Shown here one piece after another: positions 38,994 to 51,408 of a DNA stretch of 64,000 nt. Positions within the stretch are counted from its first letter, which is position 1. The number at the start of each line of letters is the position of its first letter. Below the pieces are notes generated by a model. The model was not told the origin of the DNA. It did no database searches and worked only from the letters and a program-made list of their open reading frames with translations. The translations under genes were made by a program, and so were the position numbers. This DNA is from Mesotaenium endlicherianum. Lineage: Eukaryota > Streptophyta > Zygnematophyceae > Zygnematales > Mesotaeniaceae. The DNA is taken from NCBI GenBank assembly GCA_009602735.1, contig WELA01004417.1, positions 195,743 through 259,742 of the forward strand, in the 5' to 3' direction.

Positions 38994-39819
38994 ATGAGGT
39001 GCTGCCCTATGTCAAAGGGTGGGGTTGCCATAGCTTGTCTCACTCTTTCTCTCCCGTTCTTTCCTCTCTCCATCTTCCTGTCTTTTTTTGACAACTCTTT
39101 CTCTCCTTCTCTCTTCCTCTCTGTGTGTTTCGGCTTTTGAACTCTTGTTTTTCTTCAATCCGCAATTTGAATTGTATATGTCTATTGTTGCAATTAGAAA
39201 GAGGCAAAGAAGGGGTGGTTGAGGCACTCGTACGAGTTGGTTACATCGCATGTGTAGTTAGTCGGGTTATTAACTCCTAGACACTAGGATTTAATCCAGA
39301 CCTTGGTGTTGTCATGCTTGTAAGGTAGAGTTAGTAAGGATGTAGCTGCTACATTGTTTGTAGGTGGCTTTGAAGGTACATTATTGAGGTTTTAAGACAT
39401 AATAATATATGAGGTTTTAGTGTTTGTAATATAAAAATCAGTATATATATGACTTCACATTGGTAGCTCCAAAATTGATACGCACGCGAATTGCCACCTT
39501 CATAATGAGTATTAATGCCACCTGCAGGTTGGCACCTAATCCCAAAGAAGGCAGAGTGAAAATGATTGAAAATAAAAGGTGGAAAAACCACGGAAGTAAA
39601 TTGGAGGGAAATTTTTCAAAAATAGTTTGTTTGCTCGGCACGTGCCAAAAGTACAAACATGTACGACATTACGTCGACACTTGAAGTTCGTGCCTTTATT
39701 TGATTAAATATAATATATAAATAAAACCCGACACGAACTAAGCCAACAAGGCACTAAAAACAGCACGCAAACAAGCGCACTGTAAAATTAAGCGTACTTG
39801 CGAACGGCGTATTCCCGAC
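38994..39819. other. Intergenic, no gene seen
   Basis: CT-rich at first, then AT-rich; no convincing frame. Confidence 0.5.
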
Positions 39820-39828
39820 TTATACACC

Positions 39829-40134
39829 ACAAGCAGATGCATCTGAGTCTGAGACAAAATTACTCTTAATCTTAGATCCTGCAAAACCAAGGCAGAAGAG
39901 AGGTAGACCTGCAAAAGAGAGTGGACCAGACATGAGTGTGCCCTGCAATAGAGAGGAGAGGAGAAAAAGAGTGGTAGTAGCATCAGAGGGTGCAAAGACG
40001 AGAGCACACAAAGGCTACAGGAAGAAGAAAAATAGGGTCTCTGATGAAAAAAACTCAGCAGTGACAGGAAGCTGGAGTTTGAAGGTGAGCTCCTGGTGGC
40101 AACCCAAGAGGAAGAACAAGTGCTGGAGCCTGTG
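39829..40134 (+). CDS. Possible exon or gene fragment with an AT-hook
   Basis: A plus-strand frame reads ADASESETKLLLILDPAK and then PRQKRGRPAKES, which contains the AT-hook core RGRP flanked by basic residues. A basic tail rich in Arg and Lys (YRKKKNRVSDEKN, WWQPKRKNK) follows, ending at TGA 40132-40134. It has no intact start; the AAGCAG before ATG 39836 could be a splice acceptor. AT-hooks bind the minor groove of AT-rich DNA. It might belong with the exons at 36927-37521, separated by the gap. Low confidence. Confidence 0.35.
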
Positions 40135-40311
40135 ACGCCTGTGAAACTTGCAAACAGAGGAGGAGAAGAGTAAAATAAAATACCTGCAGAGGAAGGTGAA
40201 ATTGCCCTCATGGATGGTCAAGTATTGTGGGTACAGGCTTGGAAAAAGTTAGTACCTGGCTGTTTCAAACATTCAGCCCATTTGTTGTGCTTTGTCTTTT
40301 GGTTGGCATAG

Positions 40312-41025
40312 TGAAATGAATCAGTATATTGAGTAGTTAGAAGATTCAATTTAATATATTACTTAAATATGTTTAGTATGCTGAACTTTAGTTAATATTA
40401 ACATTGGTGGATATTTAATACGTAGTTTAATGACTCAGCCGGGAGCAGCAGGCTGAAGTCAACTAGGTCAACTCCTTGACACTTTCTTTTACAATTAGCT
40501 GACTGCCGTACTCGGTAGCAACGAATTGCCTAGTTATGCATCTAAGTGTGGTGTGCTAGATGAATGGCCAGATGACACCCTTAAGATAGATCGCGATTTA
40601 GGATGATGGGAGATGGCTGTGGATTTGATTAGCCGAGGTCCTATCGGCGAGATTAACTCCCGGGAAGGCGGTGCCATCGCACATGCCGTTGAACAATAAA
40701 CTCATTCCATATACATATGCTAGGTATTTCCCTCGAGGTCGGCATTTGGAAACGAGGCCAACTCTCTTGTACAGCTTGCTGTGAGACATCTGAATCCAAG
40801 ACAAAAAGCCATTGATGCAAACTTTTTTCTAACCTTGCTTCTCTATGGGATTACTGATTGCATAATTGATACTCGTTTACTTGCATTTGACTTATGGATA
40901 TCGTATACGCTAGTGTATTGTCTTTGCTGTTGAATCAATTAACAGAATATACCATAAAGATTACTTGCTGATATTAAGATCTTTTGTTGATTGTTAATTG
41001 CCTATTGGTAAGTTAATTCATTTTA
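40312..41025 (+). repeat. Family 3 5' LTR
   Basis: 714 bp, TGAAATGAATCAG to AATTCATTTTA. It differs much more from the 54583 and 61359 copies than those do from each other. Confidence 0.9.
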
Positions 41026-41059
41026 GTGGTATCGGAGCTGGTTATCACAGTCGTCCTGT

Positions 41060-42507
41060 ATGGTAAGGACTAGATCTCAAGCTAGCAACTCTCGTGGAAT
41101 GGAGGGTGAGGACAATGATAACATTGAGAAAAGGTAGGACAAAAGCCGCGTCTTTGGACCCCGTACCCACTTAAAAACGCTGCATGATGCAGGAGCCAAA
41201 GAAGCTGCAGAGGAGGTTGCCGCTCTTGCTGCGGTAGCAGCTCAGCTTGCTGAAGATGAGCGTTTAGCCAAGGAGGTAGAAGAGGCAGTTAACAGGAGGG
41301 TCCCCAACGAAAGGATGGTGGAGGAGCAGATGGCAGAGACGGCCAATCTCCGAAACCAACCTCCTGCTGGGTCTACTCTTATACTTCTCCATCAAATCTG
41401 CAGACAATCGAGTGCAACAGGCAGAGCCGGAGCGGCAGCAATCAGGAATGCCGAAGCTTCTACTAATTGAGCTAATGTTGCTGCTGCTGCGTTTGCTGGG
41501 CTACCACCTCAGAATATAGATCTGGGGGCATTACTTGTATAGATGCAATCGCAAATGGCGAGCATGTATCAGTCCCAACAGGAAGACAAAAGGATCATGA
41601 TGGCATTGCTGCGTGACAGAGACCAACTGATTTCTCAAACCACCGGTGCTGATGGCAGAGGAACGAGTAAACCTAAGCCAAACCCTCCTCAGGACTCTTA
41701 CCCTGAGAGAAACAAGTACTACGTGATCAAGCTTCACGCTGATGTTGAGCAGTGGCTAGAGAACTACCTAGAATTACAAGACTACGAGAAGGTCAGGCAC
41801 ACTGGTGCTCTACTGAAAGGCAATGCAATGACTGGTGGCTGTATTGGAAAGGAGAGCGTAAGGCTCAACAACTCGGTGACCCTACTTGGGTAGAGTATGT
41901 CGAGAAACTGCAGGAGAAGTTTGATGTGATCAATAAGCAAGAGAAAGCTATCTATGCAATGATCTCCTTGCCACTGAAGCAGACCACTTCAGTTGCTGAG
42001 TTTGCTCAAAAGTTCCAGGAGAACATGATGAAGCAGCCAGACTTGCCAGAGCGGTATAGAATAGCATACTTCAGGTAGGGCTTGAAATCCGAAGTCTCTG
42101 GTCATTTTGCTCAAAAGAAGTATGAGAAACTGGCTGACTTGATCCAGGACACTGATGCCTGGAATCAGCAGCAGTTCAATCACAAGGGCCAGAGTAATGC
42201 TTTGGTGTCTAAGATTGTCAAAATGCCCAACAATTCCTACAATGCAATTGGAGGAGACCCGGCTGAGCATGATCAAAGTTGTGAGTACGAGTATGAGTAT
42301 AATGCTATACGGTCTAGAGGGAGAGGTGGTTACTCTCAAGGTGGTTATTAAAGAGGTGGTGGTACGACTAAGCCGAGACCTGCCTCAGCAAAATCTATTT
42401 GCTTCCATTGCCAGCAGTTGGGCCATTACAGAGAGCAGTGTCCAATCAAGCACCTTCCGAAAGTCGAGGGAAAGGACCAGCCTTTAAAAGACAGCAACAG
42501 TCAGTAA
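41060..42507 (+). pseudogene. Family 3 gag, copy 1
   Basis: Starts MVRTRSQASNSRGMEG. Domain order: acidic/Ala-rich N-terminus, coiled region (QMASMYQSQQEDKRI), capsid core (QWLENYLELQDYEKVRHTG ... AQQLGDPTWVEYVEKLQEKF), a YEYEYNAIRSRGRGGY Arg-Gly stretch and the zinc knuckle CFHCQQLGHYREQC. Damage includes a stop near 41136, a TAG before MQSQMASM (41540-41542), a frameshift near 41830, a TAG in FR*GLKSE (42076-42078) and TAA at 42349-42351 between the Arg-Gly stretch and the knuckle. The gag frame finally ends at TAA 42505-42507 inside a hairpin. Confidence 0.88.
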
Positions 42508-42524
42508 TCTAGTCTACTGAGTGT
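42483..42524 (+). other. Candidate -1 frameshift signal, family 3 copy 1
   Basis: Gag codons CCT TTA AAA contain T TTA AAA (42483-42489). After a 7-nt spacer, arms ACAGTCAGT (42497-42505) and ACTGAGTGT (42516-42524) pair with one G-G mismatch around a 10-nt loop. Pol is in the -1 frame (FKRQQQS). Confidence 0.75.
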
Positions 42525-45500
42525 GAGGATGCTAGAGATAGTGAGTTGTCACTAGCTGCCCTCGTAGCAGGTATTAAGGGTCCTGCTGAACTGGATTCAC
42601 TATGCATGCCTGACAAACACATAAAAGAGACCATAAGCAATATACATCTTCAGAGAGTGCACACTCGGGATAGACTTGTTCCACTAGATGTCCAACATTT
42701 TTTTGCTAAGTCAGGAGAACATTGCAAAAGTCAGGAGAAGTTAGTCCCTCCTATCCTATTGCATTGTATGATTGCAAGCAGGAAGGTGAAGGCATTTGTT
42801 GACGGAGGGGCGTCACATACTTTTATCCATAAAGACTTAGTTAAGCGGCTAAGGCTGCCTACTGTCACCCAAGGGAATAGAAAAGTATTCCTCGGAGATG
42901 CCTCAAGTATCCCGGGAGGAGTTATAATCAAGCCTATTGAGGTCCAGTTAGGTTCTAGCATTGCAGTTCTAACTGAAACGCTTACATTTGAGGTACTCAA
43001 CACTGGCTTTTAAGATCTCGTGCTAGGCAAGTCATGGCTTAAAAGACATCAAGCTGAAGTGTGTTGGAGCAGAGGTACAGTTAAAGTGAGAGGAGCCAAT
43101 GATAGGCAGACTAATTTGGCACCCACCAGTGCTCTTCCTCTTCTTCTGTATGGATGGCTGATGAAGGAAAAGAAGAGGCTTCCAGGAGGATGCAAATTGC
43201 TGAATGCAATAGAGTTCATCGAGAGCTGGAACCAGAAGGAAGACAGAACGTTCTGTCTGCTACTAAGAGAGGTACCTCCTCAACCGAAGAAGTGGTTGAG
43301 AAAAAGGTGAGCCCTCCGGAGCACTCTACTGTTGCAAAAATTGTTGCTCAGCACACTACTGTTTTCATTATGCCTCCAGGCTACCTCCTAAGAGGGAAGA
43401 CAATCACAGGATTGACTTATTACCTAGGAGTCAGCCACCCTGGCAACGCACTTATGGCTTGTATTATGTGGAGAGTGAAGAGTTGAAAAACACAAATTGC
43501 CGAGCTGGAGGAAAATGGTTATATTTCTCCCAGTCAATCACCTTATGGCGCACCCATCCTATTTGTTAAGAAACAGGATGGAAGTATGCGCATGTGTGTG
43601 GATTACAGAGCTCTTAACAAAATTACAGTAAAAAACAAGTATGCGTTATCCTGTCTGGTGCTAACGTGTTCAGTAATATAAATCTCAAAAGTGGGTAGCA
43701 TCAAATTAGAATTGCTGAAGGGGATGAACACAAGAGTGCCTTTCGCACACGTTATGGACACTATGAGTTCAACGTGATGCCATTTGGACTGACTAACGCT
43801 CCTGCCACCTTCATGGGTGCTATGAATGACATTTTCAGACCTTACCTGGACAGCTTTGTGCAAGTCTTCCTGGATGATATTTTAATTTTCTCTAAAGATG
43901 AAGCTCAGCATGTTGAACACTTAAAGACAGTCATGGACACTCTGAGAAGGAACCAGTTGTATGCTAAAATGAGCAAGTGTGATTTCTTCAAGGAAAGTAT
44001 TGAATTTCTAGGCCACGTTGTCAGCAAAGAAGGCATCAGGGTAGATCCTAAGAAAGTGTAGACCATAAAGGACTGGCCTGTACCACAATTTGTCTCCGAA
44101 GTTAGATACTTTCTCGGGTTGGCTAACTACTATCGGAGATTTATTGAGAATTGTTCTACAAAAGCCAGTAAACTTACTCACTTTACTAAGAATGACATAG
44201 GGTATGTGTGGGGGGATGAGCAGCAAGCTGCCTTCCAGACCCTTAAAGATGCTCTTCTTTTTGCCCCAGTGCTAGCCGAGTGTGACCCCAACAAACCTGT
44301 GCAGGTGGTTACTAATGCTTCTGACTTCGCCATGGGTGCTATTTTGTAGCAGCCTGCTGACAAAACCACAAAGGATGGTAAGGTAAAGCAGGAGTGGCAT
44401 CTTGTGTTGTATAAGTCTATGAAACTTAATCCGATTGCGATTAATTACTTTCTGCATGATAAACAGTTGCTAGCCATCATTCATGTGCTGAAACGAGGGA
44501 GAGCATACTTACATGGTAAAGCTTTTAAGGTGATTACAGATCATCTAGCTCTGACTCACTCTCAGAAGAAGTCCAAGTTGTCGAGGAGGGAGAACTGCTG
44601 GAGCCAGATGCTGGAGCAGTTCCAAGTCTAGATTGACTACAAACCTGGGAAGTTCAATCCTGCTGATGCACTCTCTAGATACCTGACTTGCAAGAAAGGA
44701 ACTTTAGTCAACATGCTGTAGATAAGGTCCTTTGTGCAATCACTTCACTAAAGGTGAAAAAGTCCTTCCTTGAACAACTTAGGAAAGCCTACCTTCCTGA
44801 GCCAACATTTGAGCCCAGCCACAGTGATGGTGTGTGCCCTGCTACTGCACTCGGGTATTGGCTTAAGGAGGGATCTAGGTGACTGAAACCACTTTAGGCA
44901 GGCTGAAGCTGGTCATTCCTAATAACTTGGAAATAAGGTCCCTCTTACTGAGTCAAGCACGTGACAGTTTACTGGGTAGGCATTTGGGGCAGGCCAAAAC
45001 TGGTTGCAAACTGGCAAAACATTATCATTGGGAGGGATTACCTCGGAAGTTCTTGAAAAAATGTTAAGTCCTGTGACCAGTGTCAAAGCAATAAGTCTAG
45101 ACACACACCACCGAGGAGTCTCTTACAACCGCTGCCCATCGCAGCTGGACGCTGGAAACAATATCCATGGACTGGGTGGTAACACTGCCACGAATTGCCA
45201 ATGGGCATGATTCAATACTGGTAAACGTGGATAAACTGACAAAAATGGTCATCTTCATCCCCACAACAATCAAAGTAATTGCACTCGGAACAGCGAGACA
45301 GTTCTACAACCATGTAGTATGCCAACATGGGCTACCGTCTAATATCATCTCAGACAGAGACTCAAAATTGAACTCGAAGTTCTGGAGAGCTTTAATGGGA
45401 TTAATGGGAGTCAAACAGCTGCTCAGCACCGCAAACCACCCTCAGACTGATGGGCAGACTGAAAGAAATAACCGAATTTTGCAAGAGGTGCTGAGAGCAT

Positions 45501-46253
45501 ATATTAACTAAAAACAAGACAATTGGGATGACCTGTTGCCTCAAATATAATTTGCGGTCAACTATGCGGTGCACGCGTCAACGGCAAGACTCTTTTTGAA
45601 CTGAGCCTGGGTAGAGTCCCTAAGTCTCCTTTAGATGTCCTAGGGGAGTCTTTAGCTCACCCTGACGGGATTGACAATCCGGTCTTTCTCCGTTTAACCC
45701 AAGAATTTGCTGACATCCTGTCAGAAGTCCAACAGAAGCTGCACAAAGCACGGGAAAATCAACATAAATACGCTAATCAGCACCGTCGAGGACTGACATT
45801 TTCTAAGGGCGATTTGGTCAAACTGCATTCTCAGCACCTGTACTTGCCTGGTGAGGTCAGAAAAAAGCTTGCACCTGTCTGGGTTGGTCCATATTCCGTG
45901 TCGGTCAGAATGCTTACAAACTAAACATGTCAGCAGAATACAAGGGTCACCCAGTCTTTAATGTCTCCTTCCTCGAACCGTACATCAAAGGTGACACATT
46001 GTTCACAAGTCGGTTACCTGTCCAACCGGGACCGGTCCCTGCTGTCCGGGATGGTGACCCTGAGGAATATGAGTTCGAGGAGATTTTGAACGCTCGCTCT
46101 CTCCGTCCATCATCTAAACATGTCATGAAGTACCTGGTCAGATGGAAGGGTTACGATGCCTCTGGGGACACTTGGGAATTTAAAGACCAGGTGACCAATG
46201 CCAAAGGGGCGTTGAAACGGTTCCACCTTCGAGCGGCTGGCACCCCTCCCTAA
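42490..46253 (+). pseudogene. Family 3 pol, copy 1
   Basis: Protease (FVDGGASHTFIHKDL, about 42795), RT (43520-44060: [37 protein letters not shown]), RNase H (44310-44640: VTNASDFAMGAIL, VITDHLALTH), integrase (HPQTDGQTERNNR at about 45440) and chromodomain (46060-46230: YEFEEILNAR, YLVRWKGYDASGDTW). About a dozen stops and frameshifts break it. RNase H shows TDAS changed to TNAS, which loses the first catalytic acid. Old and non-functional. Confidence 0.88.
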
Positions 46254-46317
46254 CTGTCATTTCAGTGGACATGGAAAGGTGACAGGAGGTCTTGTCTCCA
46301 TATAAGTCGGAGGGGAA

Positions 46318-46611
46318 TGTGACAGTTAGTGACAGATAGTGACAGTTGTGACAGGCAGCCCACCTTTAAAATTAAGTTGGCGGGAGTGTGTTCCGACTCG
46401 AGATCAAGCAGGCGAATTTTATAACTATTCTACACACTCAACCTGCGCTCGTACTCACTTTTTCTCTCTAACTCAATTCTCTCTTATACTCACTCACACA
46501 AGGTACTACACATCAGGGACTCTCCCTATCACGTTCTTCTTCACCACGGGCACAGAGTAGCAGCAAAGTATCATGACTGCACTGACTGTATTGTGTTCAT
46601 GATTGAGCAGG
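46318..46611 (+). promoter_or_regulatory. TGACAG-repeat leader with TATA box (LTR-like or internal promoter)
   Basis: After the purine tract come four spaced TGACAG units (46320-46358), then TTTATAAC at 46418-46425, a CT-rich leader (46450-46500), and TTGAGCAG just before ATG 46612. The layout is that of a U3 plus TATA plus leader, so it could be a foreign LTR or an internal promoter driving the next ORF. No second copy in the window settles this. Confidence 0.45.
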
Positions 46612-47060
46612 ATGACTCAGAAGTCGGAACTTAAGAGGAAGAAAAGAGCGGAAGAGGCACATGCAGAATACTTGCAATTCTGTGGCGACATCAAATCATC
46701 CTCCATCTCAGCTCGGGAATCACAACGACTCCAACAACAGCGGGAGGAACAGAAGAAGAAGGAGGAGGAGGAACAGGCCACAATGAGGCAGGAAGAACTG
46801 GACAGAATAGCTGCGGAGGAGGCCAAGAAGGCGGAAGAGGAGAGGCAAGCCGAGGAGAGGCGAAAGCAGCAGGCTGAAGAAGAAGAACAGAGGAGAATCG
46901 GCCACTACCGCTACGCAGTGCTGGGCAAGGGCTTTGATCTACTGGAGGAGGCCTTTGAGTATGCCCAAAGAAGTTGCAGTGAGTCGCAAAAGAAAATCCT
47001 ACAGAGGAAAGGGGAGACATCTAAAAACTTTGACAAGGATACGGAGGTCAGCACAAGACT
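46612..47060 (+). pseudogene. Gag-like/accessory ORF, first part
   Basis: Starts MTQKSELKRKKRAEEAH. It has a long Glu/Lys/Gln coiled coil (QQQREEQKKKEEEEQATM and onward, residues about 45-95) and a short globular stretch (HYRYAVLGKGFDLLEEAF). It is open up to 47060, where family 1 copy 4 inserted into target AGACT. The frame continues at 53201 (VSTRL|LLYHEYARMVG). No known domain; length and coiled coil recall charophyte LTR-element ORF1 proteins, which is inference. Confidence 0.6.
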
Positions 47061-47802
47061 TGAAAGGGGCAAAGTGCCCTAGTGGAAGCGTAGTGACTCA
47101 CGAGGAAAGGAACTAGTCGCCATCATAAAAGAGTGCAGCGGCATATTACTAACAAAGCTTAGGAAAAATACTCAACATTTTGAGTAGCAAGAAACTGCTC
47201 ACAGATGATGTAGGATGAAAGACCTTGTCATTACAAACCCGTAGAAATTTACAGAAGTGAAAACTGATAAGAAACAAAGAAGTTATGCCTATTTATAATT
47301 TGCTGCCTAAATGCTCCTCTCTAGGAGGAAGTTACGGATTTCCCTAAGTGTTCGTCAAATCGTCCCTTCCAGAATATTCGTGAGTAAGCCAGATCAGTCT
47401 AATTTGACGTGTCGGGCCGAATTGACGTCCACATACATGCATCGACATTACTAGAATATTCTATTTTAAACGCGCTAGGCTAAACCGAAACTTCTAGGTA
47501 AATCGACCTAGTCGGCACTCCGCGTCAGCCGAACTTACGTGAAGGTTCGAGTTCATTCTAACGGGCCAGATCGCTCGACGCTGTCGGTCAATCCGACGGT
47601 CGCGCTCACCGCGAATTAAGGGCAGTCGTCAACCGACCTCAAAACTAATTAAACTTCAGAAATCCGTAACTCTCCCAATACTTGACCAAATTCGATGAAC
47701 TTTATATCAAAATGACCACAAAAATGCACTCTACATGAATCTACAATCAAAACATAATTTTATAAAACTCAAAAATGCACTTTATAAACCTATGACCTTA
47801 CA
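47061..47802 (-). repeat. 3' LTR of family 1 copy 4
   Basis: 742 bp, TGAAAGGGGC to GACCTTACA. The pol stop codon (47790-47792) lies just inside it. Confidence 0.95.
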
Positions 47803-50729
47803 TCATCCCCCTCCTCAAGATGCGACGTCCTCGACGCATTCTGTACATAACGCCTCAACTTACTCTTACAATGAGTCAAGTTGGCCTCTGGCTCCCAAGT
47901 GTTGTCGTCCGCATGGTAGCCTTTCCACTTGACCAGATACTCTTGGACAAGTCGTTGACCTCGCTTGACTCGTCGATCGTCGACAATCGCCTCCACTTCA
48001 TATTCCAATACATCATCGATCTCGACCGGTGGTGGCGGTGTAGGTAGTCGTCCTGGATGTCCTTCATTCGGGTCAACGTATGGCCGTAGACAACTGACAT
48101 GGAACACATCATGGATACGCCAGCCTGAAGGAAGTTTCAACTTGTAGGCCACTGGATTCACCTGCTTGAGCACTACAAAGGGACCTGTAAACCGTGCCCG
48201 CAGTTTCCTCTTGCCTGTGAAAGGTAGGTTCTCTGTGGACAAGAGTACTTTGTCGCCCACTTGGAATGTCACTTCCCTCCTGTGCTTGTTAGCATGCTTG
48301 ACCTGCTCTTGTTGTGCCTTCCGAATACACGTCTTCGCCATATCCCAAGTCTTGGCCATCTGCTCCATAAAAGCTTGTGTAGTAGGAACCTGAGTCTCCT
48401 TGGCCTTCTCCAACAAGATGTTCCCTGGATGATATACTTCTCTCCCATAAACCATAGCGAATGGTGACTGCTTGGTCGATCCCTGCATGCTGTTGTTGTA
48501 GGCAAACTCCAATCCTGGCAGCTTCTTGTCCCACTCTGAAGGGTCCTCCATAGTGAAACTCCTGAGCACCTCTTGCAGAGTTCTGTTGAGCCTCTCACTC
48601 TGCCCGTCTGTCTGAGGGTGATAGGAAGTGCTCATACTCAGCTTGGTCCCCATCAAAGTAAACAATGACCGCCAAAAGTTGCTAGTAAACCTTGGATCCC
48701 GATCTGAAACAATCACCTTCGGCAACCCATGTAGCCTGAAAATATGATCAAAGAATAGCCGTGCCACATCTGCTGCCGTAGAAGTCTCCTTCATGGGAAT
48801 GAAGTGAGCCATCTTGCTGAGTCTGTCAGACACAACCCATACTGCATCGTGCCCTTGACCACTGACTGGTAACGATGTGATGAAGTCCATAGCAATCTGC
48901 TCCCAAGGATACTCTGGAATAGGCAGGGGCTGCAATGTACCTCCCTTCTTTTGATTTGGTGTCTTGTTTCTCTGGCACGCATCGCAACTCCTGATCCACT
49001 CCTCGATGTCCTTGTCCATATTTCTCCAGTAGTATTCCCGCTTCAGCACGCTTGCCGTCTTCTCGCTTCCAAAGTGTCCAGCATATAAGCAGTCATGATG
49101 CTCCGCAAGTAGTAAGTCTCGTAGCTCCTTGATGTCAGGTACCACCACTCTCTTGGAATCACCATAATACCATATGCCGTCCTTCTTCTGCATACTCGAG
49201 TTGGACTCAGCTGCTCCACCATCAGCAAACTCTGGGTCCTCCTCATAACCTCTTTGAAGCTTCTCCTTGAAGTCCATATTCTCCTTGATGACTGAGACAG
49301 CTGCAAGGTCACACCTCCTGGATAAAGCGTCTGCAGGGTTGATCTTCCCAGGTAAGTACTCAATCTTGTGGTCGAACTGTTGCAGAAACTCCATCCACCT
49401 TGCCTGTCTTGGTGTCAACGTTGGCTGCGTCATAAACTTCTCCAAGCTCTTGTGGTCGGTCTTGATGAACACCTTCCGGCCGTCCACATAACATCGCCAA
49501 ATCCTCAAAGCCTGGATAATAGCCAACATCTCCCGCTCGTGTGCTGCATAGTTCTGCTCAGCAGGACTCAACTTCCTGCTCTCATATGCCACAGGCTGCA
49601 ATCCTTTGCCCTGGTCCTGGAGAAGAATGGCTCCCACTGCGAAATTTGATGCGTCCGTGATGATGGTGAAAGGAAGCTCTGGACTTGCAATTGCCAACAC
49701 AGGTGCCTGTGTCAACAGCTCCTTAATCTTCTCAAAGGCTTGCTGCTCCTTGTCACCCCATAGCCACTTCTCCTGCTTCTTCAACATGTCCGTGAGCGGT
49801 GCACACACCTTGGCAAATCCTTCAATGAAACGTCGATAATAATTCGCCATGCCGAGGAAACTCCTGAGTTGATGAATATCAGCAGGTACCGGCCAATCTC
49901 TGACTGCTTGCACCTTCTTCTGCTCCACCTTGACTCCTTCAGCTCCCACTATGTGTCCAAGAAACTCGACCTCCTTGAGACAGAAGTCGCACTTGCTCAT
50001 CTTCCCATACAGCTTCTGATCTCTCAAGACCTCCAACACCTTCCTCAGATGCTCCACATGCTCTTCCAAGGTCTTCGAATAGATCAGGATGTCGTCCAAA
50101 AATACCACCACAAACTGGTCCAAGTAGGGTCTGAAGATACTATTCATGAGTCCCATGAATGTAGCAGGTGCATTAGTCAATCCAAAAGGCATGACTGTGA
50201 ACTCGAACAAACCATAGCGAGTTCTGAAAGCAGTCTTCTGAACGTCTCCTTCCGCAATCCGTACCTGGTGATAGCCACTCCTCAAATCGATCTTCGAGAA
50301 ATACTTCGCCCCGACAAGCCTGTCAATCAACTCGTCCACTCGTGGAAGTGGGTACCTGTTCTTGATGGTCACCTTGTTGAGAGCCCGGTAGTCGACACAC
50401 ATCCTCATAGTCCCATCCTTCTTCTTCACAAATAAGACTGGCGCTGCAAATGGAGACTCGCTGGGTCGGATGAAACCCTTCTCCAATAACTCCGTCAGCT
50501 GCTCCTTCAACTCGTCCAACTCCGCAAACGATTGACGATAGGCGGTTCTGACTGGTGGCTTGCTCCCTGGTTCCAACTCGATCTTGTGCTCCATTGCTCT
50601 CTGTGGAGGTAATCCTGCAGGTAGCTCCTCAGGAAATACGCACGAACTCCTCCAACAGCGCCTTAATTTGGGCAGGCATCTCAGCAGGCTTCTTCTCTTG
50701 AGCAATTGGGCTCTGCTTCTTCTGAGCAA
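47790..50729 (-). CDS. pol: Family 1 pol, RT-RNase H-integrase-chromodomain
   Basis: 979 codons, minus strand. RT with [29 protein letters not shown] and [12 protein letters not shown] (residues about 60-290); RNase H starting [15 protein letters not shown] (about 370-490); integrase with HHCC zinc region [17 protein letters not shown] ... SCDACQRNK and core [29 protein letters not shown] (about 580-790); chromodomain [17 protein letters not shown] (about 920-965). It has no usable start: the first 25 residues are the shifted frame produced by the 2-nt loss near 50640, upstream of which the protease lies in another frame. In an undamaged copy it would be part of one Gag-Pol product. Confidence 0.93.
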   Translation of the reverse strand: MLRRSRAQLLKRRSLLRCLPKLRRCWRSSCVFPEELPAGLPPQRAMEHKIELEPGSKPPVRTAYRQSFAELDELKEQLTELLEKGFIRPSESPFAAPVLFVKKKDGTMRMCVDYRALNKVTIKNRYPLPRVDELIDRLVGAKYFSKIDLRSGYHQVRIAEGDVQKTAFRTRYGLFEFTVMPFGLTNAPATFMGLMNSIFRPYLDQFVVVFLDDILIYSKTLEEHVEHLRKVLEVLRDQKLYGKMSKCDFCLKEVEFLGHIVGAEGVKVEQKKVQAVRDWPVPADIHQLRSFLGMANYYRRFIEGFAKVCAPLTDMLKKQEKWLWGDKEQQAFEKIKELLTQAPVLAIASPELPFTIITDASNFAVGAILLQDQGKGLQPVAYESRKLSPAEQNYAAHEREMLAIIQALRIWRCYVDGRKVFIKTDHKSLEKFMTQPTLTPRQARWMEFLQQFDHKIEYLPGKINPADALSRRCDLAAVSVIKENMDFKEKLQRGYEEDPEFADGGAAESNSSMQKKDGIWYYGDSKRVVVPDIKELRDLLLAEHHDCLYAGHFGSEKTASVLKREYYWRNMDKDIEEWIRSCDACQRNKTPNQKKGGTLQPLPIPEYPWEQIAMDFITSLPVSGQGHDAVWVVSDRLSKMAHFIPMKETSTAADVARLFFDHIFRLHGLPKVIVSDRDPRFTSNFWRSLFTLMGTKLSMSTSYHPQTDGQSERLNRTLQEVLRSFTMEDPSEWDKKLPGLEFAYNNSMQGSTKQSPFAMVYGREVYHPGNILLEKAKETQVPTTQAFMEQMAKTWDMAKTCIRKAQQEQVKHANKHRREVTFQVGDKVLLSTENLPFTGKRKLRARFTGPFVVLKQVNPVAYKLKLPSGWRIHDVFHVSCLRPYVDPNEGHPGRLPTPPPPVEIDDVLEYEVEAIVDDRRVKRGQRLVQEYLVKWKGYHADDNTWEPEANLTHCKSKLRRYVQNASRTSHLEEGDDVRS

Positions 50730-51408
50730 GGGGATCAGACACCACTACTTGCTCCTCCGGCGATGTACATTCGCCCAGGCTGTTAGGATTCACGCTTGCT
50801 CCATCTGATGACCTGGCCAGGGCCACCGAAACAAGGTACATCTCCTTCACCTGATTCGCCCTGCATAGCTTCTTAACTTGCAGGCTCGACAGAAGACAGT
50901 TACTTGTGGTCGTATCTACCTCCACCTGTTTCGCTGTCTCCATTCGACCATCACGCCCTTGGACTTTCACTTGTCCTGTGCTCCAGTGCACTTGAGGGTT
51001 GGCTTTCCTTAGCCATGGTCGGCCCAATATCACCTCATGGTGACCCAACTCTGCCTGCTCCATAACTTCCTTACTCCGGTGCCCCACTACTTCCACGTGA
51101 ATAGCTTCCGTAGGTGCACCACACTTGAGTCTCTGCCCATTTGCCAAAATTGCCTCCTTAGGCTCATAATGCTTCTGCACAGGGACTCGCCACTCTTTCA
51201 CCAGCTTCTTGTGCACAAAGTTTGCACTTGCGCCACTGTCGACCATACACTTCGCCTTGTTGCCGTCGACTACTCCTTCCACGATGATAGGCTTGTCAAC
51301 GTCTCGTCCTTTGCTTCTCGGCAGGCTCCTGGGGATAACCTCCTTGCGAGTTCTTGTCTTCACGCCAGTAGACACCCCAGAACGACTTACTGGCGTCCTC
51401 CTTTTTCC
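50629..51408 (-). CDS. pol: Family 1 protease and linker, copy 4
   Basis: Minus-strand frame entered by -1 shift from gag ([11 protein letters not shown]). Retropepsin active site [13 protein letters not shown], flap-side [12 protein letters not shown], then [17 protein letters not shown], and a linker containing [17 protein letters not shown]. It ends prematurely as LLEEFVRIS because of the 2-nt loss; family relatives continue LLEEFKC into RT. Confidence 0.88.
   Translation of the reverse strand, partial: GKRRTPVSRSGVSTGVKTRTRKEVIPRSLPRSKGRDVDKPIIVEGVVDGNKAKCMVDSGASANFVHKKLVKEWRVPVQKHYEPKEAILANGQRLKCGAPTEAIHVEVVGHRSKEVMEQAELGHHEVILGRPWLRKANPQVHWSTGQVKVQGRDGRMETAKQVEVDTTTSNCLLSSLQVKKLCRANQVKEMYLVSVALARSSDGASVNPNSLGECTSPEEQVVVSDPLAQKKQSPIAQEKKPAEMPAQIKALLEEFVRIS
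51362..51408 (-). other. Candidate -1 frameshift signal, family 1 copy 4
   Basis: Minus strand: gag codons GAA AAA preceded by G (51408-51402), a 5-nt spacer, and a perfect 9-bp stem ACGCCAGTA (51396-51388) / TACTGGCGT (51370-51362). The gag TAA overlaps the end of the 5' arm. Confidence 0.6.

Larger units (their letters stand above)
40312..46317 (+). mobile_element. Family 3 chromovirus, 5' LTR to chromodomain, decayed
   Basis: LTR 40312-41025, PBS TGGTATCGGAGC at 41027-41038, gag, then PR, RT, RNase H, integrase and chromodomain, followed by a purine-rich GTCGGAGGGGAA at 46306-46317. What follows is not a family 3 LTR but TGTGACAG-starting sequence. The real 3' end may be the family 3 LTR at 54583-55301; see findings. 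The CATAG flank at 40307-40311 is not repeated after 55301. Confidence 0.85.

Noticed and set aside
38165-39140. Long open frames of about 300 codons across 38.2-39.1 kb on both strands
   Set aside because: They are open only because the 505-base gap and the CT repeat contain no stops.
39738-40211. Minus-strand frame of 157 codons
   Set aside because: Ser/Leu-rich with no motif; the opposite strand has the more protein-like reading with an AT-hook.
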